DNA from: Propionibacteriaceae bacterium AM104-82
GTDB lineage: Bacteria > Actinomycetota > Actinomycetes > Propionibacteriales > Propionibacteriaceae
Assembly: GCA_027658995.1 (NCBI GenBank)
Contig: JAQDQK010000008.1
Location: forward strand, 76,640-140,639
DNA length: 64,000 nt
Reading direction: 5' to 3'
Shown here: positions 26,775 through 35,191 of the stretch, in pieces
How the letters are laid out: each line of letters opens with the position of its first letter
Numbering within the stretch: the first letter of the stretch is position 1
Translations under genes and position numbers: made by a program
The notes under the pieces: model-generated
Seen by the model: only the letters and a program-made list of their open reading frames with translations
Databases searched by the model: none
Told to the model about the DNA's origin: nothing

Positions 26775-27500
26775 TCAGTCCGTGGTCGGGTCGTAGAGCG
26801 GCGTCGCCGTCCGCATCGCCTCGGCGACCGCCAGGTCCCGCGGGCGACCGCGCTCCCCCAATCCCGTGATCGCGGCCTCCCTGTCGACCTCGGTGCGGTT
26901 CTGGGACAGCTTGAACCGGCCGACCACGTCCGTGATCCGCAACTCCAGGCCGACGATTCCCCGCAGCATCGCGTCGAAGTAGTCGCCAGGCAGTTCGGCG
27001 GCCGTCCACGGCCCACGATGCGCGTCGGCGGGGCAGCCCTCCCCGAGCCGGTGTTCGTCGTGCAGGGCGCCCAACTCGCTGACCTCGCGGCGCAGCCTCT
27101 CCCGGTCCCGGTGCACGCTCAGCACGCCCGCGATCTGCACCTGCCGGTAGTTCCAGGTCCCGACTCCGCGACCCTCCGCCCGACCCCGCGCCGAGCCGCC
27201 CTCGGAGGCCGGCTGCACGCTCTGGTACCAGCGCGGGCTGATGTAGGCGTCGGCCCCCTGCACGACCACGCGGCACGGCACCTCGCCCTCGATGAGGCTG
27301 AACTGCTCGTTGTGGTCGGAGGCGTGTGCGATCAGCAGGTCGCCGCGCCACATCGTCGGCAACAGGGTGGCCGAGGGGGCGCCGTCCCCGCCGGTGATCC
27401 ACAGCGCGGCGCCGCACGCCTCGAGCAGGTCGCGCGACTCGGCCTCGTCGACGCGCTGGCTCGCGGGGCAGTACACGTAGGTGGCAATGTCCTTGGTCAC
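26775..27500 (-). CDS. FMN-binding negative regulator-like protein (PaiB family)
   Basis: This 241-residue protein shows the PaiB pattern: a split-barrel FMN-binding fold with GDLLIAHASDHNEQF in place of the LxGHxARxNxQ motif, VVVQGADAYISPRWY and later GTWNYRQVQIAG, all in the expected order. The C-terminal part (AMLRGIVGLELRITDVVGRFKLSQNR) matches PaiB well. PaiB of Bacillus affects sporulation and degradative enzyme genes; the biochemical role in actinobacteria is unclear and may be flavin- or haem-related. It is divergent from the TM2 gene. Confidence 0.85.
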   Translation of the reverse strand: MTKDIATYVYCPASQRVDEAESRDLLEACGAALWITGGDGAPSATLLPTMWRGDLLIAHASDHNEQFSLIEGEVPCRVVVQGADAYISPRWYQSVQPASEGGSARGRAEGRGVGTWNYRQVQIAGVLSVHRDRERLRREVSELGALHDEHRLGEGCPADAHRGPWTAAELPGDYFDAMLRGIVGLELRITDVVGRFKLSQNRTEVDREAAITGLGERGRPRDLAVAEAMRTATPLYDPTTD

Positions 27501-27584
27501 GGCCCAACTCTAGGCCGTGATCTCAGGGGCAGATCGGCCCAGGGTGGCACGCGCGAACCGGCACCCGCCCCGTAGGCTTGGCAC

Positions 27585-27986
27585 ATGAGCTATGGCATGT
27601 ACGGGTACGCATCGGTTCCTGTCCCCTCGATGTTCTACGTCGCGGGCTACGGACAGGAGCACGGCCCGTACCCCGTCCAGGGGCTCGCGCACATGGCTGT
27701 GACGGGGACGCTCCGGCCCGACACCATGATCCGTGACGCAGCCGGCGGCAACTACTTCCCCGCCGGCCAACTGCCTGGGCTGTATTCGAGCCGCGACTGG
27801 ACGGTCGCGCTGGTGCTGAGCATCCTGCTCGGCTACTTCGGCGTCGACCGCTTCTACCTCGGCCAGGTCGGCCTCGGCATCCTGAAACTGCTCACCGGCG
27901 GCGGCTTCGGCATCTGGTGGCTGATCGACGTGATCCTGATCGCTACGCGCAAGCAGGCCGACGCGGACGGTCGCCCCCTGCGCTGA
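27585..27986 (+). CDS. TM2-domain protein with GYF_2-like N-terminal domain
   Basis: This 133-residue protein starts with a GYF_2-like region (EHGPYPVQGLAHMAVTGTL, then DTMIRDAAGGNYFPAGQLPG), a small domain that usually binds partners. The C-terminal half is a TM2 domain: two membrane helices with GYFGVDRFYLGQVGLGILKL between them and a final WWLIDVILI. TM2 proteins are widespread, with no agreed role. TAGGCT at 27573-27578 ends six bases before the ATG, so the mRNA is probably leaderless. Confidence 0.88.
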   Translation: MSYGMYGYASVPVPSMFYVAGYGQEHGPYPVQGLAHMAVTGTLRPDTMIRDAAGGNYFPAGQLPGLYSSRDWTVALVLSILLGYFGVDRFYLGQVGLGILKLLTGGGFGIWWLIDVILIATRKQADADGRPLR

Positions 27987-28014
27987 CCGCCGTACCCGCG
28001 CGGCGCACCGCGCG

Positions 28015-28617
28015 ACCACCGCTGGGTGAGCCATGCGGGACGCGCCAGCGGCCCGCATCGGTCGAAGCCTCGTGACGTACACGGGGACGTAAGCGGAGCG
28101 GTGCCAGTAGGTTTCGACGCACCGCGCGACTTCGTCGGCGGGCTGGCTCAACCAACGCGCCGCACCGCGCGACCACCGCTGGGTGAGCCATGCGGGACGC
28201 GTCAGCGGACCGCATCGGTCGAAGCCTCGTGGGGGTTCCGCGATCCTGGGCTAGGTTTGCGCGTACGGCCAGTAGGTTTCGACGCACCGCGCGACTTCGT
28301 CGGCGGGCTGGCTCAACCAGCGCGCATCGGTCGAAGCCTTCGTGACGTTACCCAGCTACCTGGGTCGAGTCTCCGCGCATGTCGCGAGGGTTTCGACGCA
28401 CCGCGCGACTTTTCGTCGGCGGGCTGGCTCAACCAACACGTCTCACCGCGCGACCCACCGCTGGGTGAGCCATGCGGGACGCGCCAGCGGCCCGCATCGG
28501 TCGAAGCCTCGCGACGTTACTCAGCTACCTGGGTCGAGTCTCCGCGCCGGTCGCGAGGGTTTCGACGCACCGCGCGACTTCGTCGGCGGGCTGGCTCAAC
28601 CAACGGCTGGCTCAACC
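28015..28617. repeat. Repeat cluster R4 between TM2 gene and ligD (reverse of R3 type)
   Basis: These 600 bases hold the same unit types as cluster R3, mostly in the opposite orientation. Hairpin units GTGAGCCATGCGGG ... CCGCATCGGTCGAAGCC occur near 28026, 28182 and 28463; units ending in TCGTCGGCGGGCTGGCTCAACCA occur at about 28105, 28275, 28400 and 28560. The last GGCTCAACC (28609-28617) overlaps the end of ligD and supplies its stop codon. No other gene is visible. Confidence 0.85.
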
Positions 28618-30774
28618 GGCGCCGAGGACCTTCGACAGGTCATAGCTGACCGGCTCCTCCAACTGCTCGTACGTGCACGACTCGGGGTCGCGATCCTCGC
28701 GCCAACGGACGAACTGGGCCGTGTGCCGGAACCGGTCTCCCTCCATGTGGTCATAGCGCACCTCGACGACGCGCTCGGGCCGCAGCGGCGTGAACGACAG
28801 GTCCTTCTTCGCGTTCCACCTCGAGTGCGCCGCCGACGTCGGGGTCCGTGGGATCGACTGGTCCCGGTTGTCCGGGAGCGACTCCTCCGGCTTCGCCCAA
28901 GCCCACGGATGGTCGTCGAAGTCCGTGACCAGCGGCTGCAACTCCTCGAACAGTTCCTTGCGACGCGCCATCGGGAAGGCCCCGATCACGCCGACCGAGT
29001 TCAGGACGCCGTCGGGGGTGTACAGCCCCAGCAGCAGCGACCCGATCGCGTCCGACTCATCCTTGTACAGCCGGTACCCGGCGACAACGCAGTCCGCCGT
29101 CCGCTCGTGCTTGAGCTTGTACATCACCCGCTTGTCCTCGGCGTACGGCTCGTCGAGCGGCTTGGCGATCACGCCGTCGAGCCCTGCACCCTCGAACTGG
29201 TCGAACCACTCCATGGCGACGGACTCGTCGTAGGTGCCCTGCGTCAGGTAGATGGGCGGCTCGGCGTCCGCAAGCGCCTTCTCGAGCGCCTCCCGACGCT
29301 CCCGGAACGGCCGCTCAGCGTAGTTGTCCTGGCCGAGCGCGAGCAGGTCGAACGCCACGAAGCTCGCGGGCATCGACGCGCTCAGCTTCTTGATCCGCGA
29401 CGCCGCCGGGTGGATCCGCTGCTGCAGCGCGTCGAAGTTGAGCCGGTCCCCCGTCTCCGGGTCGATCATGATGATCTCGCCGTCGATGACGCTGTGATCG
29501 GGGAAGTTCGCGATGATGGCCTCGACCAGTTCGGGGAAGTAGCGGGTCATCGGCCGCGAGTTGCGCGACCCGATCTCGACCATGTCGCCCGAGCGCCAGA
29601 TCAGCGACCGGAAGCCGTCCCACTTCGGCTCGAACAGGTACTCCCCCTTGGGAAGCTTCTTGACGGGCTTGGCCAGCATCGGCCCGAACGGGGGCACGAC
29701 GGCGGTGCCCCACTCGGCGTCGCGTTCGGCCTTGGGCGCCATGTAGTCCTCGTCGGCCCGGTCCGACTTGCGCTTGCTCGGCGGGACCCGGGGCGGCTCG
29801 CCCGGCATCTTGGGGTAGTCCGGCGGGAAGTTCAGCTCGCCGAGCCCGTTGTCGAGGTCGGCCTGCCACATGGCGAGCGCCCCCGACACGTCGCCGACGT
29901 GCTCGTCGATGTCCGACCAGGGGCAGGCGCGGCGCTTCAGCAGGGCGGGGACGGTGCGGACGGTGAGGTCGCGCGGGTCGGCGTCGACGAGTTCGTCCCA
30001 GCTCAGCGGGGTCGACACAGGCGCCCACGCCAGGGGCCGCGGGGAGTAGGCACCGGCGATGGTGCGATCCCGGTTGGCCTGGTTGAAGTCGACGAAGACC
30101 TTCTCGCCGCGCTCCTCCTTCCACCACGACGTCGTGACCAGGTCGGGCATCCGGCGCTCCAGTTCCCTCGCGATCGCGATGACGCCGTGTCGGACGTCCT
30201 GGAACTCGTGCGTCGGTGCGATCCGGGCGTAGACGTGCACGCCGCGGTTGCCGGAGGTCTTGGCGTAGGCAGTCAGCCCGTTCTCGGCCATCACCTTGCG
30301 CAGTTCGAGGGCGGCGGTGACGGCGTCGCCGAAGTCGCGGCCGGGCTGCGGGTCGAGGTCGATGCGGAACTCGTCGGGGTTGTCGAGGTTGGCGGTGCGC
30401 ACCGGCCACGGATGGAACGTGATGGTGCCCATCTGCGCCGCCCAGGCCAACTCGGCGGGCTCGTCGAAGACGAGTTGCTCGTGACGGCGCCGCGACGGGT
30501 AGGTGCACATCACCGCCTTGAGGTAGCTGGGCGCGCCGCGCGGCGGGCGCTTGGAGAAGAACTCCTCGCCCTCGACGCCGTCGGGGAACCGCTGCAGCGT
30601 CATGGGCCGGTCGCCGTTGAGGAACAGGAACGGCTCGGCGACCGCGAGCAGGTAGTCGGCGAGGTCGCGTTTGGTGATGGGGTCGCCGTCGATCGGCCAG
30701 AGCACCTTGTCGGGGCTGCTGAGCTTGACCGACCTCGGCTCAGGGCCGGGCACCTCGAGGATCACATCCGCCAT
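28612..30774 (-). CDS. ligD: LigD: DNA polymerase/primase and ATP-dependent ligase, no nuclease domain
   Basis: This 720-residue protein has the archaeo-eukaryotic primase-like polymerase domain first (about 1-300; VKLSSPDKVLWP, IDLDPQPGRDFGD with the metal Asp pair, TSGNRGVHVY), then the ATP-dependent ligase (about 370-720) with nucleotidyl lysine in FEPKWDGFR and VIDGEIIMID. The 3'-phosphoesterase domain that separates them in M. tuberculosis LigD is absent. It should act with Ku in non-homologous end joining; no ku gene lies in the window. The ATG at 30774 (MADVILEVPG) is chosen over upstream ATGs. The TGA stop is part of a repeat arm GGTTGAGCC. Confidence 0.95.
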   Translation of the reverse strand: MADVILEVPGPEPRSVKLSSPDKVLWPIDGDPITKRDLADYLLAVAEPFLFLNGDRPMTLQRFPDGVEGEEFFSKRPPRGAPSYLKAVMCTYPSRRRHEQLVFDEPAELAWAAQMGTITFHPWPVRTANLDNPDEFRIDLDPQPGRDFGDAVTAALELRKVMAENGLTAYAKTSGNRGVHVYARIAPTHEFQDVRHGVIAIARELERRMPDLVTTSWWKEERGEKVFVDFNQANRDRTIAGAYSPRPLAWAPVSTPLSWDELVDADPRDLTVRTVPALLKRRACPWSDIDEHVGDVSGALAMWQADLDNGLGELNFPPDYPKMPGEPPRVPPSKRKSDRADEDYMAPKAERDAEWGTAVVPPFGPMLAKPVKKLPKGEYLFEPKWDGFRSLIWRSGDMVEIGSRNSRPMTRYFPELVEAIIANFPDHSVIDGEIIMIDPETGDRLNFDALQQRIHPAASRIKKLSASMPASFVAFDLLALGQDNYAERPFRERREALEKALADAEPPIYLTQGTYDESVAMEWFDQFEGAGLDGVIAKPLDEPYAEDKRVMYKLKHERTADCVVAGYRLYKDESDAIGSLLLGLYTPDGVLNSVGVIGAFPMARRKELFEELQPLVTDFDDHPWAWAKPEESLPDNRDQSIPRTPTSAAHSRWNAKKDLSFTPLRPERVVEVRYDHMEGDRFRHTAQFVRWREDRDPESCTYEQLEEPVSYDLSKVLGAG

Positions 30775-30900
30775 GGGGTCAAACCTAAACGCCATAGGCG
30801 TTGCGCGCACCGCTTAAGCGCGCCGAATCGCCGCATGGCATGGTGGGCGCATGGGGACCAAGCATCCACCGATCGACCTCAGCCTTGCCGAGATCCGGGG

Positions 30901-31425
30901 GTGAGCGACTTCGCGCTGCGCTGCGCCGAGCGCGTCCTCCCGCTGTTCGCGGAGGCCTTTCCCGACGACCCGAGGCCGGCTTTGGCGATCCTTGCCGGGC
31001 ACCGCTTCGCCGACGGCGGCCCGCGCGACACGGGCCTGCGGCGCGTCGCGATGGACGCCTGGCGGGCAGGGCGCGAGGCGACCGCGGCGGATCGTCCGCG
31101 GGCAGGGCACGCGGCCTTCTCGGCGTCGTCGGCGGGGGCTTCGGCGTTCCTGCATCCGTTCGCGGAGGAACATCAGGTCAAGCACATCCTCGGCGCAGGC
31201 GGGCATGCCGTGTGCGCGCTCGAACTGGACGATCTGGACGCCCAGGAGGGCATCGACTGGGTCGACTCGCTCGCCGACGACGTGGTGCGCGAGGTGCTGC
31301 GGAGGCTGCCTCCCGCGCCGAAGAAGGGCGGCCGCGTCGGGGCGGTGGTCAGGCGGTTGGACGCGCAGTTGCGCGGCTCAGGCGGCGCCGAGGCCGCGGA
31401 GCAGGACCCGGACGCGGGCGCGTAG
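30901..31425 (+). CDS. Imm-5-like putative immunity protein, N-terminus split by a frameshift
   Basis: From the GTG at 30901 the frame encodes 174 residues: CAERVLPLFAEAFPDDPRPALAIL, RRVAMDAWRAGREA and HPFAEEHQVKHILGAGGHAV, matching the Imm-5-like family (helical proteins named from polymorphic-toxin loci). Typical members begin about 17 residues earlier with an IDLSL-type segment. That piece is present in another frame: ATG at 30851 gives MGTKHPPIDLSLAEIRG and then a TGA. One extra G in the GGGGG run (30897-30901) would join them as IRG-VSDFALRC. So the gene carries a one-base deletion, or there is a sequencing error, or translation starts at the GTG. Its last 48 bases overlap the convergent TetR gene. 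Confidence 0.65.
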   Translation: MSDFALRCAERVLPLFAEAFPDDPRPALAILAGHRFADGGPRDTGLRRVAMDAWRAGREATAADRPRAGHAAFSASSAGASAFLHPFAEEHQVKHILGAGGHAVCALELDDLDAQEGIDWVDSLADDVVREVLRRLPPAPKKGGRVGAVVRRLDAQLRGSGGAEAAEQDPDAGA

Positions 31426-31980
31426 CGCTGCCTGCCTGTCGGGGGTGCCCCGACCGACGACGTCCTGCAGCAGTTCGCTGACCAGCGCGGAGAACACCCA
31501 CCTGGCCGCCTCGGCCAGTTCCATGCCCTCGAGTCGGTCCTCGTAGGCGCGCAGCAGCACCGCTATCCGGCTGACGACCTGGTCGACGAGGGCAAGGGCC
31601 TCGCGCCGCTGGGGCCCGTCATCGCCGAACAGGACCTCGCGCAGGAAGGGCGCCGCGTTCTCGGGTTGGCTCTCGGCCAGGTCGATGATCGGGCCGAGCA
31701 GTTGCAGGATCTCGTCCTCGACGGCGACGCCCGCGGGGGTCGCGACGCCCTCGACCAGGGGACGCAGGTGCTCGTTGATGACCATCAGGAGCAGTTCGGG
31801 CTTGCTGCTCGCGTAGCGGAAGAGCGTGCCCTCCGCGACGTCGGCAACCCGAGCGACCTGCTGCGTCGTGGTGGCGGCGTATCCCTGCTCGGTGAACAGT
31901 TGCGTCGCGGCCCGCGAGATGGCGGCGCGCTTGGCCGCCTTGTTGCGGTCGCGTCGTCCGAGGATGGGAACCGTGGTCAT
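31378..31980 (-). CDS. TetR-family regulator of the ABC-YhgE pair
   Basis: This 200-residue protein has a TetR N-terminal helix-turn-helix (AAISRAATQLFTEQGYAATT, VARVADVAEGTLFRYASSK). The C-terminal ligand domain is all helical and not further classifiable. The start is the ATG at 31980 (MTTVPILGRRD); a start ten codons upstream would overlap the palindromic operator. It is divergent from the ABC ATPase/YhgE operon, and the shared 36-base gap holds a double palindrome, so it very probably represses that operon and itself. Confidence 0.9.
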   Translation of the reverse strand: MTTVPILGRRDRNKAAKRAAISRAATQLFTEQGYAATTTQQVARVADVAEGTLFRYASSKPELLLMVINEHLRPLVEGVATPAGVAVEDEILQLLGPIIDLAESQPENAAPFLREVLFGDDGPQRREALALVDQVVSRIAVLLRAYEDRLEGMELAEAARWVFSALVSELLQDVVGRGTPDRQAALRARVRVLLRGLGAA

Positions 31981-32002
31981 GGGATCACTATAGCCCATTT
32001 CA

Positions 32003-32028
32003 GAGTGCACTCATTTATGAGTAGACTC
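32003..32028. promoter_or_regulatory. Double palindromic operator between TetR and ABC-YhgE genes
   Basis: Two overlapping palindromes are visible: GAGTGCACTC (32003-32012) and ACTCATTTATGAGT (32009-32022, perfect arms ACTCAT/ATGAGT). A further ACTC at 32025-32028 completes the pattern GAGT-N2-ACTC-N6-GAGT-N2-ACTC. It covers the likely start of the ABC gene and lies 23 bases from the TetR start, as expected for a TetR operator. Confidence 0.7.
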
Positions 32029-32724
32029 CTCTTTGTGGATACGCCGCATCATGCCTTGCAGGACGACGACGAGACGCGCGACCCAGTGCTCGTCGCCACC
32101 AACCTACGCCTCGAGACCGGCCAGGGAGTCGTCTTCGACGGGGTCACCACGGAGGTGCCACGCGGCGCCGTCGTGGCGGTCACGGGGAAGGCGGGAGTCG
32201 GCAAGTCGGCCCTGCTTCTTGCCCTGACGGGTCGGATGCGCGGGGTCACCGGCGAACTGGTCGTCGACGGCAACGACGCACTGCGGCACCCCGGCCGGGT
32301 GCGCAAGATCACGGCGGTCGCCCGGATCGACGACCTGGTCGAACCGGAGGACTCGCTCTCCCTCGAGGACTGCATCACCGAGCGCACGCTCGCCGACGCC
32401 GCCCCGGCCCGCTCACGGATGGCCAACTACCTGCACACGTCCAACCTGCTCGGCCTCGACGTGCCCCTCACGACGCTCTACGGGGACCTGCCCCCCGCGG
32501 ACCAGGTGAAGGCCGCGATCTCGCTTGCCACGATCCGGCCCGCGCCGCTGATCGTGCTCGACGACATCGACCGCGAGACAACAACCCTTGAACAGGGCGA
32601 CCTCTGGGAGGGCCTGCTGAGGCTCGCCGACGAGGGCGTCAGCATCATCGCCTCCACGTCCGAACGCACCGCCATTCCCCTGTCGGTGCTCTCGATCGAG
32701 ATGGATACCCCGCATGCCAGATAG
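32017..32724 (+). CDS. ABC-type ATPase, partner of YhgE/Pip membrane protein
   Basis: This 235-residue protein has a Walker A motif GKAGVGKSALLLALTGR and a Walker B-like LIVLDDID; the ABC signature is weak (TTLYGDLPPADQVKAAISLA stands where LSGGQ is expected). The N-terminus has VFDGVTTEVPRGAVVAVTG, the usual first strand of an ABC domain. It overlaps the YhgE/Pip gene by 11 bases, so the two are translated together and the ATPase may power or gate it. The start is uncertain: ATG 32017 lies within the operator, GTG 32035 is an alternative. TetR-controlled by context. Confidence 0.8.
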   Translation: MSRLLFVDTPHHALQDDDETRDPVLVATNLRLETGQGVVFDGVTTEVPRGAVVAVTGKAGVGKSALLLALTGRMRGVTGELVVDGNDALRHPGRVRKITAVARIDDLVEPEDSLSLEDCITERTLADAAPARSRMANYLHTSNLLGLDVPLTTLYGDLPPADQVKAAISLATIRPAPLIVLDDIDRETTTLEQGDLWEGLLRLADEGVSIIASTSERTAIPLSVLSIEMDTPHAR

Positions 32725-34861
32725 CTCACGCAACCCGCTGACCCTCGCCCGCTTCGAACTCAAGCGTTTCAAGGGGCCACTGCCCCGGCTTGCGCTGGTG
32801 TTCATCCTGCTGATCCCGCTGCTGTACGGCTGCATCTACCTGGCGGGCAACTGGGATCCCTACGGTCGCCTCGACCAGGTGCCGGTCGCCGTCGTCAACC
32901 ACGACGTGCCGACCAAGGTCAACGACAAGGACGTGCACGCGGGCCAGGACTTCGTCGACAGCCTGCACCGCACCGGCACCTTCGACTTCCAGAACACCGA
33001 CGCCGCCGACGCCGACGCCGGCCTGAAGGACGGCCGCTACTACCTCGTCATCACGGTGCCGGAGGACTTCTCCACCAACCTCGTCAGCGGCCAGGGCGAC
33101 GACCCGACGCGCGCCAAGATCATGCTGCGCCGCAACGACGCAAACGGCTTCGTGATCGGCACGATCACCAACTCGGCGCAGAACTCGATCGCCAAGGCCA
33201 TCGACGAGACCGCCGTCAGCAGCTACTTCGAGGCGGTCTTCGCCAACCTCAAGACGATCCGGGAGGGCATGGTCGCCGCGGCTGACGGCGCCGCCCAACT
33301 CGACACCGGCCTCACCGACGCCCACGAGGGCAGCGGCAAGCTCCGGCAGGGCGCCTCCGACGCCGCCGCAGGAGCGGACGAGCTGAACACGGGCGCCGCG
33401 AAGCTCGCCACCGGCGCGGGCACCGCCTCCGACGGGGCCGGGCAACTGGCCGACGGGCTCACCAAGCTCAACGACGGCGCCTCGAAGCTCAAGGACGGCT
33501 CGCAGCAGGTCGCGGGCGGCACGCAGCAGTTGGCCGACACCCTCGACCCCGTGCTCACGGTCGCGGCAGAGAAGCTCCCCGGCGTCCAGGCCGACGTCAC
33601 GAAGGCAGCGGACGCCGCCGCCGACCTGACGAGCCTCACGGCGCAGGGTAGCGGCACGATCGCGGGCAACAGCGCGGCGATCTCCGACGCCGTCGACGAC
33701 CTCGTGGCGCAGCACCCCGAACTGGCCGATGACCCCGCGTTCAAGCGACTGCAGGGCCACACCACCAACCTGACCTCCATCACGGGCGACGTCGCGACGC
33801 ACGCGACGACCATCGCCGACGCCGTCGCCAAGGCCGACGAGACCATCCGCAACACCGGCGACCTCTCCACCAAGGCCAAGGACGCCAAGTCGAAGGTCGA
33901 GGCCCTCAACAGCGGCGCTCAGCAGGTCGCCTCGGGCGCCTCTGAACTGGCTGGAGGCACGTCGACGGCGCTCAGCGGGGCCACCTCGCTCAAGTCGGGG
34001 CTTGGCGACCTGAAGTCGGGAGCCGACCAACTCTCCGAGGGCGCTGGCTCGTTGGCGACGGGGTTGCACACGCTGTCGGAGGGGGCCGTGTCGCTCGACG
34101 ACGGGCTCTCGAAGCTCTCCGACGGGGCCCACGAGCTATCGACCAAGTTGGCGGACGGCGCCGCGCAGATTCCCGCGTTGACGGAGGACCAGGAGGCCGA
34201 CGCGGTGAGCGTGCTTTCTGCCCCCGTCGACGTGACGATGACCGTCGACAACCCGGCGCACGTCTACGGCCGCGGCCTGGCGCCGATGTTCTTCTCGATC
34301 GCGCTGTGGGTGCTCGGCATCTCCGCGTTCTTCATCGTGCGGCCGATCACGGGCCGCGTGCTCGCGGCGCGGGGCAGCGACCTGCGGATCGGCCTGACGG
34401 CTTGGGCGCCGCTCGGCTTCATCTCGGTGATCGCTGGCTGGCTGATGCTCGCGGCCGCCTGGATCGGCCTCGGCCTCGACCCGGTGCATCCCTGGCTGAT
34501 GATCCTGCTCGTGACGGTGGTCTCGCTCGCGTTCTCCGCCGTCGCACACCTGATGAGAACCTGGCTCGGCTTCGTGGCGACCGCGGCGATGCTGGTGCTC
34601 CTGATCCTGCAGTTGACCGCCGCGGGCGGCACCTATCCGCCGGAGTTGCTGCCGCCGTTCTTCGCGGCGATCGGCCACTTCGTCCCGATGAGTTACTCGA
34701 TCGACGCGTTCCGGATCGCGATCTCCGGCGGGCTGATGAGCAAGTTCATCCGCGACATCGCGCTGCTGGCGACGCTGTTCTTCTCCTGCATGGCGCTGCT
34801 GGTGCTCGTGGTGCACCGCAAGCGCAGGTTCACGGTCAAGGACCTCCACCCGCCGCTCTGA
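32714..34861 (+). CDS. YhgE/Pip-family membrane protein
   Basis: This 715-residue protein has an N-terminal membrane helix (LPRLALVFILLIPLLYGC, about 24-42), a long extracytoplasmic region and a C-terminal block of about five helices from residue 515. The N-terminal extracellular part has VAVVNHDVPTKVNDKDV and YYLVITVPEDFS, both YhgE/Pip signatures. The middle is a long run of 11-residue type GAxxLxxGxxxL repeats (DGAAQLDTGL, DGASKLKDG) expected to form helices. Relatives include the lactococcal phage infection protein Pip and the type VII component EsaA. It belongs to the TetR-controlled ABC-YhgE operon; a second family member is at 45678-48146. Confidence 0.92.
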   Translation: MPDSSRNPLTLARFELKRFKGPLPRLALVFILLIPLLYGCIYLAGNWDPYGRLDQVPVAVVNHDVPTKVNDKDVHAGQDFVDSLHRTGTFDFQNTDAADADAGLKDGRYYLVITVPEDFSTNLVSGQGDDPTRAKIMLRRNDANGFVIGTITNSAQNSIAKAIDETAVSSYFEAVFANLKTIREGMVAAADGAAQLDTGLTDAHEGSGKLRQGASDAAAGADELNTGAAKLATGAGTASDGAGQLADGLTKLNDGASKLKDGSQQVAGGTQQLADTLDPVLTVAAEKLPGVQADVTKAADAAADLTSLTAQGSGTIAGNSAAISDAVDDLVAQHPELADDPAFKRLQGHTTNLTSITGDVATHATTIADAVAKADETIRNTGDLSTKAKDAKSKVEALNSGAQQVASGASELAGGTSTALSGATSLKSGLGDLKSGADQLSEGAGSLATGLHTLSEGAVSLDDGLSKLSDGAHELSTKLADGAAQIPALTEDQEADAVSVLSAPVDVTMTVDNPAHVYGRGLAPMFFSIALWVLGISAFFIVRPITGRVLAARGSDLRIGLTAWAPLGFISVIAGWLMLAAAWIGLGLDPVHPWLMILLVTVVSLAFSAVAHLMRTWLGFVATAAMLVLLILQLTAAGGTYPPELLPPFFAAIGHFVPMSYSIDAFRIAISGGLMSKFIRDIALLATLFFSCMALLVLVVHRKRRFTVKDLHPPL

Positions 34862-34863
34862 CG

Positions 34864-35170
34864 CGCTGGTTGAGCCGACGCGTCGGCGGACTTCATCGGT
34901 CGCGCTGGTTGAGCCATGAAGGACGCGTCAGCGGACTTCATCGGTCGCGCTGGTTGAGCCATGAAGGACGCGTCAGCGGACTTCATCGGTCGAAACCCAC
35001 CGCACCCCACAAGCAGACCCAGTCACAGCACCGGGCGCCAGAGGTTTCGACCGATGTGGCGACGCTCCGCGCCCCCTCATGGCTCAACCAACGGGGCCGG
35101 GCGCAAGAGGTTTCGACCGATGAGGCGACGCTCCGCGCCGCCTCATGGCTCAACCAACGGGACCGGGCGA
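34864..35170. repeat. Repeat cluster R5: ATGAAG and ATGAGGCG hairpin units
   Basis: The gap between YhgE and the convergent DUF4291 gene holds only repeats. Three units start GGTTGAGCC and end CTTCATCGGTCG; the inner stem is ATGAAG/CTTCAT in two of them (34911, 34956). Two units in the other orientation follow: TTTCGACCGATGTGGCG ... CTCATGGCTCAACC (35046) and TTTCGACCGATGAGGCG ... CGCCTCATGGC (35106), the latter with a perfect 8-pair stem. Confidence 0.85.
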
Positions 35171-35191
35171 GCACGGCCGACGAGGTGCTCC

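Noticed and set aside
28342..30900. Plus-strand frame opposite ligD joined to the Imm-5-like gene
   Set aside because: The part before 30901 is the antisense of ligD and repeat sequence; only the end from GTG 30901 is protein-like.
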